Shown here: positions 17,572 to 26,419 of the stretch, in pieces
Layout of the letters: each line of letters starts with the position of its first letter
Position numbering within the stretch: the stretch's first letter is position 1
DNA from: Povalibacter uvarum
Lineage (GTDB): Bacteria; Pseudomonadota; Gammaproteobacteria; Steroidobacterales; Steroidobacteraceae
DNA length: 64,000 bases
Direction: 5' to 3'
Assembly: GCF_014202975.1 (NCBI RefSeq)
Contig: NZ_JACHHZ010000002.1
Coordinates: 248,001 to 312,000 of the forward strand
The notes under the pieces: generated by a model
The model's database searches: none
The model's input: the letters and a program-made list of their open reading frames with translations, nothing else
Told to the model about the DNA's origin: nothing
Program-made: the position numbers and the translations under genes

Positions 17572-19107
17572 TCAGACGATCCGGGCCTGGCGGCCCCAGT
17601 ACGCGTCGCGCAGCAGCCTTTTGTAGAGCTTGCCGTTCGGATGGCGCGGCAATTCACGGGTGAATTCGATGAGGCGTGGAACTTTCACGTGGCTCAGCCG
17701 ATCGCGGGCGAAGGTCATGAGCTCCTGGGCGAGAGCTGCGTCGGCGGCGGCGAAATCGACAGGCTGCACGACGGCAACGACCTTCTCTCCCATTTCGGCA
17801 TCGGGCGCACCGACGACGGCGACATCCATCACCGCGGGATGCGTGATCAGCAGGTTCTCGATTTCCTGCGGGTAGATATTCACGCCGCCCGAGATGATCA
17901 TGAACGCTTTGCGATCGGTGAGGAACAGATAGCCGTCTTCGTCGACGTAGCCGATATCACCGAGCGTGCTCCAGCCGTGCTGATTCCTGGACTCCTGTGT
18001 CTTGTCCGGCGCGTTGTGATACTCGAACGGCGGCGTGCCGCCGAAGTACACCGCGCCTTCGACACGCGGCCCGACGGGATCGCCTGACTCGTCGCAGATT
18101 TTCAGCTCCCCATACGCGGCGCGGCCGACGGATCCTTTCTTCTTGAGCCACTCGGCTGCGGTGATCGTGGTCATGCCGTTGCCTTCCGTGCCCGCGTAGT
18201 ACTCGTACACGATCGGTCCCCACCAATCGATCATCTGCTGCTTCACTTCGACCGGACAAGGCGCGGCAGCATGAATCGCGAAGCGCAGGGACGATACGTC
18301 GTACCGGTCGCGCACCTGCGCCGGCAGACGCAGCAATCGCACGAAATGCGTGGGAACCCACTGTGCACTGCTGATGCGATACTTCTCGATCAGTGCGAGC
18401 GCCATCTCCGGATCGAAGGACTCCATGACGATCACTGTGCCGCCGAGCTGCTGCACCGTCATGCACCAGCGCAAGGGAGCAGCGTGATAGAGAGGCGCGG
18501 GCGAGAGATAGATGGCGTTCGAATCGAGACCGTACAGCTTGCGAACGAGCTGGGTGAGAATCTTCGGCGCGTCCACCGGGTCAGCAGGCAATGCGGCCTT
18601 GATGCCCTTGGGTCGGCCGGTCGTTCCCGACGAGTACAGCATGTCGGTGCCCGCGCTCTCATCGCTGACGGGTGTCGTCGGCATCGTTGCGCATGTCTCT
18701 TCCCACGAGCGCCATGAAGCAACCGCGCCGCCGACCATGAAAAACGCCAGATCGGAAAGCACCGGCCCGATCTGTTCGGCGAGTGACTTCAATGCAATCG
18801 ACGTGATGAACACCTTCGCGCCGCAATCGCGCACGATGTATTCCGCTTCCGGCCCGGTGAGCTTCGACGAGATACACACGATGTAGAGCCCGGTTCTTTG
18901 CGTGGCCCATGCAATCTCGAGGTAGCGCGCATGATTCTCCAGGCACACCGCCACCACGTCGCCGCGCTTCAGGCCCAGCGAGCGGAACAGCTGCGCAGCC
19001 TGATTGGATCGCTCATCGAGCTCACGATAAGTAACGACCTCGCCGCTGCCAGCCATGATGTAGGCGGGCTTGTCGGGTTGTGTGCGAGCGTGAACGCTGG
19101 GATGCAT
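17572..19107 (-). CDS. Acyl-CoA synthetase (AMP-forming, FadD-like)
   Basis: The 511-residue adenylate-forming enzyme has the P-loop YSSGTTGRPKGIK at residues 158-170, YYAGTEGNG (A5), DIGYVDEDGYLFLTDRKAFMII (A7/A8 hinge) and the C-terminal lysine in NGKLYKR. It would activate a carboxylic acid to acyl-CoA via acyl-AMP in the cytoplasm. Chain length cannot be judged. The next gene on the same strand, a TetR regulator, ends 2 nt upstream of its start, and thiolase, SDR and acyl-CoA dehydrogenase genes lie on the other side. This supports a role in starting beta-oxidation. Confidence 0.93.
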   Translation of the reverse strand: MHPSVHARTQPDKPAYIMAGSGEVVTYRELDERSNQAAQLFRSLGLKRGDVVAVCLENHARYLEIAWATQRTGLYIVCISSKLTGPEAEYIVRDCGAKVFITSIALKSLAEQIGPVLSDLAFFMVGGAVASWRSWEETCATMPTTPVSDESAGTDMLYSSGTTGRPKGIKAALPADPVDAPKILTQLVRKLYGLDSNAIYLSPAPLYHAAPLRWCMTVQQLGGTVIVMESFDPEMALALIEKYRISSAQWVPTHFVRLLRLPAQVRDRYDVSSLRFAIHAAAPCPVEVKQQMIDWWGPIVYEYYAGTEGNGMTTITAAEWLKKKGSVGRAAYGELKICDESGDPVGPRVEGAVYFGGTPPFEYHNAPDKTQESRNQHGWSTLGDIGYVDEDGYLFLTDRKAFMIISGGVNIYPQEIENLLITHPAVMDVAVVGAPDAEMGEKVVAVVQPVDFAAADAALAQELMTFARDRLSHVKVPRLIEFTRELPRHPNGKLYKRLLRDAYWGRQARIV

Positions 19108-19109
19108 GC

Positions 19110-19862
19110 CTACCCCTTCGAGGAATGTTGTACCGACTTCCCTGTGCGTCGATCGGCCACTGCACCCCCACGGGGGCGAGCCGAGATCCCGTTGACGAAA
19201 ATATCGATGACATGGGCGACGTAGCGCTCACGGACCGCATCGCTCACGGTGCTGCGACCGGAGAAATGCTGCAAGGCATAGCGCGCATTGAACAGATGAT
19301 CGCAGGCGCCGAGCACGCTCACGTAAAACAGCATCGGCTCGATGCTGCGGAACTCGCCGGCCCTGACGCCCTGGTCGAGAAGCTCGCGCTGCAGCTCCAG
19401 AACCGGATCGATGAATGTCTTCGTGATCTGCCGCGCCGCAGCGCTGTCCGCGCGACGGCTGTCCAGCAGTGAATGCAGCAGCCGGTTCAGGTACGGGCGG
19501 CGGTAGAAGTTGTTGATGATCCCGCCGATATGGCGCCGCAGCTTTTCCGTCGGCGACAGATCCTGCTGGAGCAGCTGCTGCAGATCCCTCAACGCAACGG
19601 CGCCATCCCGCTCCGCGAGCGCGAGCAGCAATCCGTCCTTGTTGCCGAAGTAGTACTTCACCAGCGCTGAGTTGAGCCCTGAGTGCTCGGCAAGTTCGCT
19701 CAGCGAAACATCCGTCGCGTGCCGGTCGCCCATGAGCTGCCCGGCCGTATCCAGCAACCGCTCCCGCGCATTGAAATCAGGCGCTTGGGCCATTTTCGCA
19801 ATGCGGCCCGCGCGCCTGGGCGCACGACGGGCAGCTGGCTTGCGCACGCGCCGCGGATTCAT
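19110..19862 (-). CDS. TetR-family transcriptional regulator
   Basis: The start is set at the ATG at 19862, which has a G-run about 10 nt upstream; it gives 250 residues. After a basic Ala/Arg-rich stretch of about 25 residues comes a typical TetR helix-turn-helix (ARERLLDTAGQLMG...DVSLSELAEHSGLNSALVKYYFGNKDGLLLAL). A helical ligand-binding domain completes it. The basic N-terminal extension is longer than usual. It is divergent from a thiolase-led operon and lies directly upstream of the acyl-CoA synthetase gene. It probably represses this fatty-acid or acyl-CoA degradation locus until an acyl-CoA ligand releases it; this is inference. Confidence 0.92.
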   Translation of the reverse strand: MNPRRVRKPAARRAPRRAGRIAKMAQAPDFNARERLLDTAGQLMGDRHATDVSLSELAEHSGLNSALVKYYFGNKDGLLLALAERDGAVALRDLQQLLQQDLSPTEKLRRHIGGIINNFYRRPYLNRLLHSLLDSRRADSAAARQITKTFIDPVLELQRELLDQGVRAGEFRSIEPMLFYVSVLGACDHLFNARYALQHFSGRSTVSDAVRERYVAHVIDIFVNGISARPRGGAVADRRTGKSVQHSSKG

Positions 19863-19913
19863 GAACGATCGACCCCCCGTTTCCGAGTCAACACACACGC
19901 GTCAACTGGTTTC

Positions 19914-19929
19914 TTAACCGATTGATTAA
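19914..19929. promoter_or_regulatory. Candidate operator palindrome between TetR and thiolase genes
   Basis: TTAACCGATTGATTAA is an imperfect 16-bp palindrome (12 of 16 positions symmetric). It is AT-rich within GC-rich surroundings and placed between the divergent TetR and thiolase starts. Size and position fit a TetR-family operator. No binding data exist; this is inferred from symmetry and place. Confidence 0.4.
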
Positions 19930-20006
19930 TTCTTTCGCATGGTGTCTATTAGCCGCACGAGATGCAAGCGCCGTCGATTCCTTGGCGCGCACCAACCGGG
20001 GGATTC

Positions 20007-21179
20007 ATGAGTCAGGCATACATCGTCGCTGCCGCGAGAACTGCGGGAGCGCGCAAGGGCGGACGCCTGTCCGCATGGCATCCGGCGGACCTGGCCGGCA
20101 AGGTGCTAGATGCACTCCTCGATCGCGCCAAGGCGGACCCGGCGATCGTCGAAGACGTGATCATCGGCTGCGTCGGGCAAGTCGGCGAACAGGCACTCAA
20201 TGTCGCGCGCAACGCAGTGCTCTCGTCACGATTGCCAGAGAGCGTCCCTGGCACGTCGGTCGACCGGCAATGCGGCTCGTCCCAACAGGCTTTGCATTTC
20301 GCCGCGCAAGCCGTGATGTCCGGAACGATGGACGTCGTGATCGCCGCCGGCGTGGAAAGCATGAGCCGCGTACCGATGGGCCTGTCGACGCAGCTGCCCG
20401 CAAAAAATGGTTTCGGCACGCCCACGGGCGTCCAGATGGGCGCGCGCTATCCGAACGTGCAGTTCAGTCAGTTCACTGGCGCTGAAATGGTGGCGGCGAA
20501 GTACGGCCTGTCGCGCGACTCGCTCGATGAGTACGCCCTGAACAGTCATCAGCGCGCGATCGCGGCCACGAAGGCGGGGCACTTCGAACGCGAGATCGTT
20601 CCGCTGGAGATCACATTGCCCGACGGCAGTCGCGACACGCACAAGATCGACGAGGGCATCCGATTCGACGCCAGCCTCGACGGCATTCGCAGCGTGAAGC
20701 TGCTCGTCGAAGGTGGCCGCATCACGGCAGCAACGTCGAGCCAGATCTGCGACGGCGCTTCAGGCCTGCTGATCGCCAATGAAAAGGGACTGAAGAAACT
20801 CGGCGTCCAGCCGCTCGCACGCATTCATCACATGAGCGTGATGGGACACGATCCGGTCATCATGCTCGAAGCCCCTCTGCCCGCAACCCAGCGTGCGCTC
20901 GAGAAAGCGGGCATGAAGATCGACGACATCGACCTGTTCGAAGTCAACGAGGCTTTCGCCTCCGTGCCCGTTGCCTGGCTGCAATACACCGGCGCCAATC
21001 CCGACCGCCTCAACGTCAACGGCGGCGCCATCGCACTCGGTCATCCATTGGGCGCCTCGGGCACCAAGCTCATGACGACGCTCGTCAACGCACTCCACCA
21101 ACGCAACAAACGCTATGGCCTGCAGACGATGTGCGAAGGCGGCGGCATGGCGAATGTGACGATCGTCGAGAGAGTGTGA
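20007..21179 (+). CDS. Acetyl-CoA acetyltransferase (thiolase)
   Basis: With the ATG at 20007 (GGGGGA 8 nt upstream) the protein has 390 residues, the normal thiolase length. The acyl-accepting C89 is in SVDRQCGSSQQALH. The second-half histidine is in GGAIALGHPLGASG and the C-terminal catalytic cysteine in MCEGGGMANVTIVE. The enzyme would cleave 3-ketoacyl-CoA with CoA, the last step of beta-oxidation, or run in reverse. It heads a plus-strand run with SDR and acyl-CoA dehydrogenase genes. An upstream ATG at 19962 is less likely because it overlaps the probable operator-promoter zone. Confidence 0.95.
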   Translation: MSQAYIVAAARTAGARKGGRLSAWHPADLAGKVLDALLDRAKADPAIVEDVIIGCVGQVGEQALNVARNAVLSSRLPESVPGTSVDRQCGSSQQALHFAAQAVMSGTMDVVIAAGVESMSRVPMGLSTQLPAKNGFGTPTGVQMGARYPNVQFSQFTGAEMVAAKYGLSRDSLDEYALNSHQRAIAATKAGHFEREIVPLEITLPDGSRDTHKIDEGIRFDASLDGIRSVKLLVEGGRITAATSSQICDGASGLLIANEKGLKKLGVQPLARIHHMSVMGHDPVIMLEAPLPATQRALEKAGMKIDDIDLFEVNEAFASVPVAWLQYTGANPDRLNVNGGAIALGHPLGASGTKLMTTLVNALHQRNKRYGLQTMCEGGGMANVTIVERV

Positions 21180-21216
21180 TCACCCCGTTTCTTCATCACT
21201 TAAGCGCTTACTCATC

Positions 21217-22002
21217 ATGAAACTAGACTCCTCCATTTCCGCCGTCATCACCGGCGGCGCTTCCGGTCTCGGTGCTTCGACGGCGCGTGCGCTTGCTGCT
21301 CACGGCGTGAAGGTCGCGCTCTTCGATATGAATGCCGACAAGGGCGAGGCGCTGGCCAAGGAACTCGGCGGCGTTTTCTGCAAGGTCAACGTCACATCGG
21401 ATGCGGATGTGGATGCTGGCTTCGCGAAGGCTCGCACAGCGATCGGCCAGGAGCGCATCCTCATCAACTGCGCCGGCACGGGTAACGCGTTCAAGACCGC
21501 CAGCCGCGACAAGACGAGCGGCGAGATCAAGCACTTCCCGCTCGATGCGTTCAACATGATCATCCAGATCAATCTGATCGGAACGTTCCGCTGCATCGCG
21601 AAGTCCGCCGCCGGCATGATGTCGCTCGCCCCGGTCGATCAGTTCGGCGAACGCGGCGTCATCATCAACACCGCCTCGGTCGCCGCGGAAGATGGCCAGA
21701 TGGGCCAGGCCGCCTACTCCGCATCGAAGGCCGGCGTCGTCGGCATGACGCTGCCGATCGCACGCGACCTGATGAGCGAAGGCATCCGCGTCAACACCAT
21801 TCTCCCCGGCATCTTCGACACTCCGCTCATGCAGGGCGCCCCGGAGAACGTGAAGGCCGCACTCGCCGCGTCCGTCCCGTTCCCCAAGCGTCTCGGCGTC
21901 CCGGACGAATACGCATCGCTCGCCGTCGAGATGTGCCGCAACGGCTACTTCAACGGCGAAGACGTCCGCCTCGACGGCGCCATCCGCATGTCCCCGAGGT
22001 AA
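21217..22002 (+). CDS. SDR dehydrogenase, 3-hydroxyacyl-CoA dehydrogenase type
   Basis: The 261-residue short-chain dehydrogenase has the Rossmann glycine motif TGGASGLGASTARAL near residue 12. A D in ALFDMNADKG indicates NAD preference. NCAG follows, and the catalytic S and YxxxK are in INTASVAAEDGQMGQAAYSASKAG. The overall pattern, including the TSGEIKHFPLDAFNMIIQINLIGTF region, resembles the mitochondrial type-10 hydroxysteroid/3-hydroxyacyl-CoA dehydrogenase. It lies 37 nt after the thiolase gene, so it likely oxidises 3-hydroxyacyl-CoA for that enzyme. A steroid substrate is also possible. Confidence 0.93.
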   Translation: MKLDSSISAVITGGASGLGASTARALAAHGVKVALFDMNADKGEALAKELGGVFCKVNVTSDADVDAGFAKARTAIGQERILINCAGTGNAFKTASRDKTSGEIKHFPLDAFNMIIQINLIGTFRCIAKSAAGMMSLAPVDQFGERGVIINTASVAAEDGQMGQAAYSASKAGVVGMTLPIARDLMSEGIRVNTILPGIFDTPLMQGAPENVKAALAASVPFPKRLGVPDEYASLAVEMCRNGYFNGEDVRLDGAIRMSPR

Positions 22003-22015
22003 GCCGTCCCACTTC

Positions 22016-22081
22016 GTCATCCCCGCGAAAGCGGGGATCCATCCGGAACACAGGATGGATTCCCGCTTTCGCGGGAATGAC
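22016..22081. repeat. REP-like inverted pair, copy 3
   Basis: This is an intact pair: CCCCGCGAAAGCGGGG and TCCCGCTTTCGCGGGA units facing each other around ATCCAT...ATGGAT, bounded by GTCAT and ATGAC. It sits inside the presumed beta-oxidation operon, between the SDR and acyl-CoA dehydrogenase genes, so it may lower downstream expression or protect the upstream mRNA. Confidence 0.85.
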
Positions 22082-22121
22082 GGAGCTAGTTCATCCTCTC
22101 TCCTTCCGCTCCGTACTCTCA

Positions 22122-22142
22122 CCAACCGCCAACCGCTCCTCC
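22122..22142. repeat. Single arm of the GGTTGGCGG repeat family
   Basis: The 21 nt at 22122-22142 (CCAACCGCCAACCGCTCCTC plus C) are identical to 58605-58625, where the same word forms one arm of a hairpin. Here no partner arm is present. The word ends seven bases before the acyl-CoA dehydrogenase start and supplies its poor ribosome-binding region. Confidence 0.6.
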
Positions 22143-22149
22143 TTCCCTT

Positions 22150-23310
22150 ATGCGCCACCTCTTCGAACCCGAGCACGAACAATTCCGCGATTCCGCGCGC
22201 CGGTTCTTCCAGACGCAGATCGGCCCGAACGGCGAGCGGTGGCGCGATCAAGGCTTCGTCGATCGCGACGCGTTTCGCAAGGCCGGTGAACAGGGTTACC
22301 TCCTGATGTGGGCGGATCCCAAGTACGGCGGCGCTGGTGTCACCGATTTCCGCTACGAGCAGATCCTCATCGAGGAAAATGGCCGGCACGGCGAAGGCGG
22401 CTTCTTCATGACGCTGCACTCGCGACTGGTGGCCCCGTACATCGGCCACCTCGGCACCGAAGAGCAGAAGGCGCGATTGCTGCCGAAGTGCATCAGCGGC
22501 GAATCCATCCTCGGCATCGCGATGACCGAGCCTGGCGCAGGCAGCGATCTCGCGGGCATCAAGACGCGGGCGGAGGACAAAGGCGATCACTGGCTGCTGA
22601 ACGGCTCGAAGATCTATATCTCCAACGGCCAGATCGGTGACGTTTTCATCGTCGTCGCCCGCACCGACCCCGAAAAGCGTCACGGCCTCGGACTCTTCAT
22701 CGTCGAGCGCGGCATGGAAGGATTCGAGCGCGGTCGCAACCTGAAGAAGATGGGCCTGAAGGCGCAGGACACCTCAGAGCTGTTCTTCAACAACGTCAGA
22801 GTCCCGAAGACCAACGTGCTCGGCGAGCCGGGCAAGGGCTTCCACTTCCTCACGCATTTCCTCGCGGAGGAACGACTCATCACCGCCGCCGGCGCCATCA
22901 CGCTCGCCCAGAACGCATTCGATGTGACGCTGCAGTTCGTCAAGGACCGCAAGGCTTTCGGCCAGCCCATCGGCACATTCCAGAATTCCCGGTTCAAGCT
23001 CGCGCAGATGCGTGCGGAAATCGATGCCATGCAGGTGTACGTCGATCACTGCGTGATCGAGCACAACGCCGGGCGGCTCGACCCGGTCGGCGCGGCGAAG
23101 GTCAAATTGCTGACCACCGAGCTCGAAGGCCGCGTCGTCGATGAATGCGTCCAGCTCCATGGCGGCGCCGGCTACATGGAGGAGTACCCGATCTGCCGCA
23201 TGTACACGGGCGCCCGCATCAGCCGCATCCTCGCCGGCAGCAACGAAATCATGCGTGAAATCATCGGCCGCTCGCTGGAGCTCGACGATCGGAAGCTCAG
23301 CAAGAAATAG
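22150..23310 (+). CDS. Acyl-CoA dehydrogenase
   Basis: The 386-residue flavoenzyme has the standard family signatures: AMTEPGAGSDLAGIKTRA (residues ~120-137), the flavin and substrate region WLLNGSKIYISNGQIGDV, and the C-terminal block QLHGGAGYMEEYPICRMYTGARISRILAGSNEIMREII. The glutamate in MEEYP or EIMREII would be the catalytic base, depending on subclass. It introduces the alpha-beta double bond in acyl-CoA and passes electrons to ETF. It is third in the run after thiolase and SDR, separated from them by a REP-like element. Confidence 0.95.
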   Translation: MRHLFEPEHEQFRDSARRFFQTQIGPNGERWRDQGFVDRDAFRKAGEQGYLLMWADPKYGGAGVTDFRYEQILIEENGRHGEGGFFMTLHSRLVAPYIGHLGTEEQKARLLPKCISGESILGIAMTEPGAGSDLAGIKTRAEDKGDHWLLNGSKIYISNGQIGDVFIVVARTDPEKRHGLGLFIVERGMEGFERGRNLKKMGLKAQDTSELFFNNVRVPKTNVLGEPGKGFHFLTHFLAEERLITAAGAITLAQNAFDVTLQFVKDRKAFGQPIGTFQNSRFKLAQMRAEIDAMQVYVDHCVIEHNAGRLDPVGAAKVKLLTTELEGRVVDECVQLHGGAGYMEEYPICRMYTGARISRILAGSNEIMREIIGRSLELDDRKLSKK

Positions 23311-23386
23311 GGGAGCCACGTTGAGCTTGCTCTTGCGATCGGAGAAGATCCCCACGATCACCTCACGATCGTCAGACGACCGCAGC

Positions 23387-23842
23387 ATGCCGACCGAACA
23401 CGTCGACCGAGCCACCATCAGCGTTTGGCGCTGGCAGTGGATCATCGCCACGCTCATTCCCGCTGTCAGCGTTACGCTCATGCTCGTGAATTCGGGGCGA
23501 ACGCCCTGGGGTGCGACCGGCGCCATTCTCCTCGCCGGTCTTCTCGTGACCTGGCTCTGGCCCACGGCGTACTACCGCCACCTTCGCTATGGCGCGGACG
23601 AGACCGGCATCGTCATCGAGCGCGGCGTTTTCTGGCGTTCGCGGATCGCATTGCCCCGGGTACGCATCCAGCACACCGACGTCTCGCAGGGACCGCTGCA
23701 GCGGCGCTATGGCGTCGGCACTCTGAAGCTCTACACCGCCGGAAGCCGGCACACGATGATCGAACTGTCAGGGCTTGCGCACGCTGACGCACTCTCGTTG
23801 CGCGATGCCCTGCTGGAAGGGAGCTCGGCCAGTGGCGTCTGA
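23387..23842 (+). CDS. bPH2 (DUF304) membrane protein, YdbS-like
   Basis: The protein has 151 residues from the ATG at 23387. Two hydrophobic helices (about 15-50) are followed by a bacterial pleckstrin-homology domain with the typical LRYGADETGIVIERGVFWRSRIALPRVRIQHTDVSQGPLQRRYGVGTLKLYTAG. An alternative TTG start at 23321, with GGGGAG five nt upstream, would give 173 residues. The gene overlaps the next one by 11 nt. The pair corresponds to YdbS/YdbT of Bacillus, which confers resistance to some bacteriocins and otherwise has unknown function. Confidence 0.85.
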   Translation: MPTEHVDRATISVWRWQWIIATLIPAVSVTLMLVNSGRTPWGATGAILLAGLLVTWLWPTAYYRHLRYGADETGIVIERGVFWRSRIALPRVRIQHTDVSQGPLQRRYGVGTLKLYTAGSRHTMIELSGLAHADALSLRDALLEGSSASGV

Positions 23843-25400
23843 ATCGCTGACGTTCGAGCCGCAGCATCGCCTGCATCCGCTGTCCTGGCTGTTCTCGCTC
23901 ACCAACTACATCAAGAACTTCATCGTCCCGCTGGCATTCCTCGTTTTCCTTGGCGCGCGCGACGACGAGATGTGGGGACTGGTAGCCGTCGTGCCGCTAC
24001 TCATCGGAGCGCTCTGGAAACAGTGGATCTATCGTTACGGGTTCGGGCCCCGTGGTCTCGTGATTCGCGACGGTCTGTTCTTCCGCAACGTTCGCCAGAT
24101 CGACTATGCGCGGATCGAGAACATCGACATCGAGCGCGGCCTGTTGCACCGGCTCCTCGGAGTCGCCCAGGCCAGCATCGCGACATCCACGGGCGGCAAG
24201 GCTGAAGCATCCATTCGCGTTCTGAGCCTGGATGCAGTTCAGGAACTGCGCGAACAGGTCTTCAGTCATCGAGCAGAGAAAGCCGCTACCGGACAGCCCG
24301 CCCCGCAAGCAGTCGCCCCGACTGCCGACGAGGTGCTGTTGCGACTGCCGCCGATCGAGCTCGTGCGCTTCGGCCTCATCGACAATCGCGGGATGCTCGT
24401 CGTCGCCGCCCTCGTCGGCTTCCTCGCACAGGGCGGGGCTTTCGAGCTCGTGATGCGCAACGCAGCGAGCTGGCTCGATGCTCCACTGCACGACTTCGCC
24501 GCCCTGGGATTTGCGATGCAGGCAGCGATCGGCGTGTTCGGCCTGATTTCCGCGTTGATCGCCATGCGAATCCTGTCGGTCGCGATCGCCTTCGTGACGC
24601 TGTTTGATTTCACGCTGAGCCGCCACAGCGACGACTTTCGCGTTCATCATGGTTTGCTGACGCGGCTCGCACTGACACTGCGGGTGCGTCGCATCCAGTC
24701 CATTCACCAGACGCAGACGTTGCTGCATCGATTCTTCGGCCGGGTCTCCGTGCGAGTCGATCTCGCGGGCGACAGCGGGGTTTCCGAAGAAGGCAAACAG
24801 CAGTCGCAAACGCGCACGCGCTGGCTCGCGCCGATCTGTACTCCTGACATGGCGCAGACACTGATTGCCACCGCGCTGCCCGATGTCGATTTCACCGCGT
24901 CACCAAACTGGCAACCGCTAGCACCGCGTGCGCGCGGTCGCATCTTCCGCAAGAGCGTCTACTTCGGCGTGTTCTTCGCTGCGTTGACCGCACTGACACT
25001 GCACCTCGTGCCCGAAGCGCCATTCAGGCCGGGCATGGGATGGATTCCCGCCGTGCTCGCCGTCTTACTCCCGATCGCCTGGTGGCGGGCGCACGTGTTT
25101 GTCACGAATACCCGGTGGGCCCTGACGGACGACGCCGTGATGTTCCGCTACGGCTGGCTGACGCGACGTCTCATCGTCGCGCCGCGCAATCGGCTGCAGT
25201 CAGTGCATTTCGCGGAATCGCCCTTCGATCGTCGCCATCGCATGGCCAGTGTTTCCATCGACACGGCTGGCGGTGGCGCCATGCGCGACAACATCCACAT
25301 CCCGTTTCTGCCCGAGCAGATCGCCCGGGCGCTGATGGTGCGGCTGTATCACTCGGAGATCGATCGCGGTCGCGTGCCCCAGGCATTGCCTCCGGCCTGA
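23832..25400 (+). CDS. Multi-bPH2 membrane protein, YdbT-like
   Basis: I place the start at GTG 23832 (GGGAG about 9 nt upstream), inside the end of the preceding gene; this gives 522 residues. Three bPH2 domains alternate with membrane helices. Their repeated cores are RDGLFFRNVRQIDYARIENIDIERGLLHRLLGVA (about 75-108), VHHGLLTRLALTLRVRRIQSIHQTQTLLHRFFG (about 272-304) and FRYGWLTRRLIVAPRNRLQSVHFAESPFDRRH (about 437-468). The second and third are typical YdbT repeats. It probably forms a membrane complex with the YdbS-like partner; the role is unknown. Confidence 0.87.
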   Translation: MASESLTFEPQHRLHPLSWLFSLTNYIKNFIVPLAFLVFLGARDDEMWGLVAVVPLLIGALWKQWIYRYGFGPRGLVIRDGLFFRNVRQIDYARIENIDIERGLLHRLLGVAQASIATSTGGKAEASIRVLSLDAVQELREQVFSHRAEKAATGQPAPQAVAPTADEVLLRLPPIELVRFGLIDNRGMLVVAALVGFLAQGGAFELVMRNAASWLDAPLHDFAALGFAMQAAIGVFGLISALIAMRILSVAIAFVTLFDFTLSRHSDDFRVHHGLLTRLALTLRVRRIQSIHQTQTLLHRFFGRVSVRVDLAGDSGVSEEGKQQSQTRTRWLAPICTPDMAQTLIATALPDVDFTASPNWQPLAPRARGRIFRKSVYFGVFFAALTALTLHLVPEAPFRPGMGWIPAVLAVLLPIAWWRAHVFVTNTRWALTDDAVMFRYGWLTRRLIVAPRNRLQSVHFAESPFDRRHRMASVSIDTAGGGAMRDNIHIPFLPEQIARALMVRLYHSEIDRGRVPQALPPA

Positions 25401-25402
25401 CC

Positions 25403-26299
25403 TCAGTTCGCCACCCGGACCGGCAACGGCACATTGCACACATCGATGCGGCCCGCCGGCACTTTGTACCACTCGTCACGGCGATTGCGACGCGACTCGA
25501 TCAGGTCCATGAACGTCGGGGTATCGGTGCGCAGCGCTTCGAGTTTCACGCGTTGCGACTCGGGAACATCAGCGGCCAGGCGGATGCTCGCGATCGGAAC
25601 GTTGCGCTCCGGCTTCTCGTACATGCCCATCGGCGCCGGACCGCGCGGCAGAGCCGACAACAACTCGATCCCCTGAACGACTCGCCCGAGTACGGTGATG
25701 TTGCGATCGAGCTGGCGGGGCGCGTGTCCGATAACGACGTACAACTCCGTGCCGCCGCCGCTGTTTGCATCGTTGTCGCGACCCACACCGAGTACGCCGT
25801 AGCAGTGAACCGCCCACGCCGTATCGCCATCACGGGCAGCGGGGAACCCATCGACGAAGCCGGTCTGTGCGGCGTAAGCATCGACGTCAGGCAATGCGGT
25901 GAATGACAGCCCTTTGGCCGGTCGCGTGAACTCCGCCGGCAAAGTCTTCTTCGCGTTCCGCGGCTGGCGGGTATTGGTGGGGTCGCTCCACTGAACGACA
26001 AAGTTGTCCTGCACGCGCGTGATCGCGAGGCCATCGAAGTAGTTCTCGCGGACGAGTGCCCGCACGTTATCCGCATGTTGCGGTGCGAATTGCGGAGCCA
26101 GTTCGATGATCACCCGCCCGGACGACAACTCCAGATAGAGCGTGTTCGCCGGATCGATCGGTCGCCAGTCCGAGGGCTTCGCAGCCGCGAGCACCTCGGC
26201 CATCGTTTTGCCGGATGCGGCTTGCGCCGGTTGCAGGGAAAACGCGACGGCGACGATGGCGGCCGCGAGCAATGACCCTTTGGGGATGTTGTTGTGCAT
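25403..26299 (-). CDS. Exported cyclophilin-type peptidyl-prolyl isomerase
   Basis: The 298 residues begin with a signal peptide (cleaved near PAQAASG). A cyclophilin-like domain spans about 50-245: [53 protein letters not shown] (read as consecutive blocks), then [32 protein letters not shown]. Several canonical cyclophilin active-site residues are altered, as in other periplasmic outlier cyclophilins. A C-terminal extension of 50 residues follows. It would aid folding of exported proteins. The gene is convergent, with a 2-nt gap, to the YdbT-like gene and divergent from the hydrolase-protease cluster. Confidence 0.88.
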   Translation of the reverse strand: MHNNIPKGSLLAAAIVAVAFSLQPAQAASGKTMAEVLAAAKPSDWRPIDPANTLYLELSSGRVIIELAPQFAPQHADNVRALVRENYFDGLAITRVQDNFVVQWSDPTNTRQPRNAKKTLPAEFTRPAKGLSFTALPDVDAYAAQTGFVDGFPAARDGDTAWAVHCYGVLGVGRDNDANSGGGTELYVVIGHAPRQLDRNITVLGRVVQGIELLSALPRGPAPMGMYEKPERNVPIASIRLAADVPESQRVKLEALRTDTPTFMDLIESRRNRRDEWYKVPAGRIDVCNVPLPVRVAN

Positions 26300-26348
26300 G
26301 GTTTTCAGGCGCTTAATGCCGTCAGTTCATGGATCGCAGATGATCTTA

Positions 26349-26385
26349 GCTGCTGCGACGCAACTCAACCCTTGCGTGCGGCAGC
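26349..26385. promoter_or_regulatory. Imperfect inverted repeat in the leader of the hydrolase-protease cluster
   Basis: GCTGCTGCGACGCAA (26349-26363) pairs with TTGCGTGCGGCAGC (26372-26385) with one bulge and one mismatch around an 8-nt loop. It lies 34 nt before the ATG of the first cluster gene and downstream of the divergent cyclophilin start. It may be an operator or an RNA hairpin. No T-run follows. Confidence 0.4.
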
Positions 26386-26419
26386 GGCACCCAGCCATCG
26401 CTCGCGAGGGAGAACGACT

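Noticed and set aside
21223-22683. 486-codon frame antisense to the SDR and acyl-CoA dehydrogenase genes
   Set aside because: It crosses an intergenic REP-like element and two well-supported genes, so it is not a real gene.
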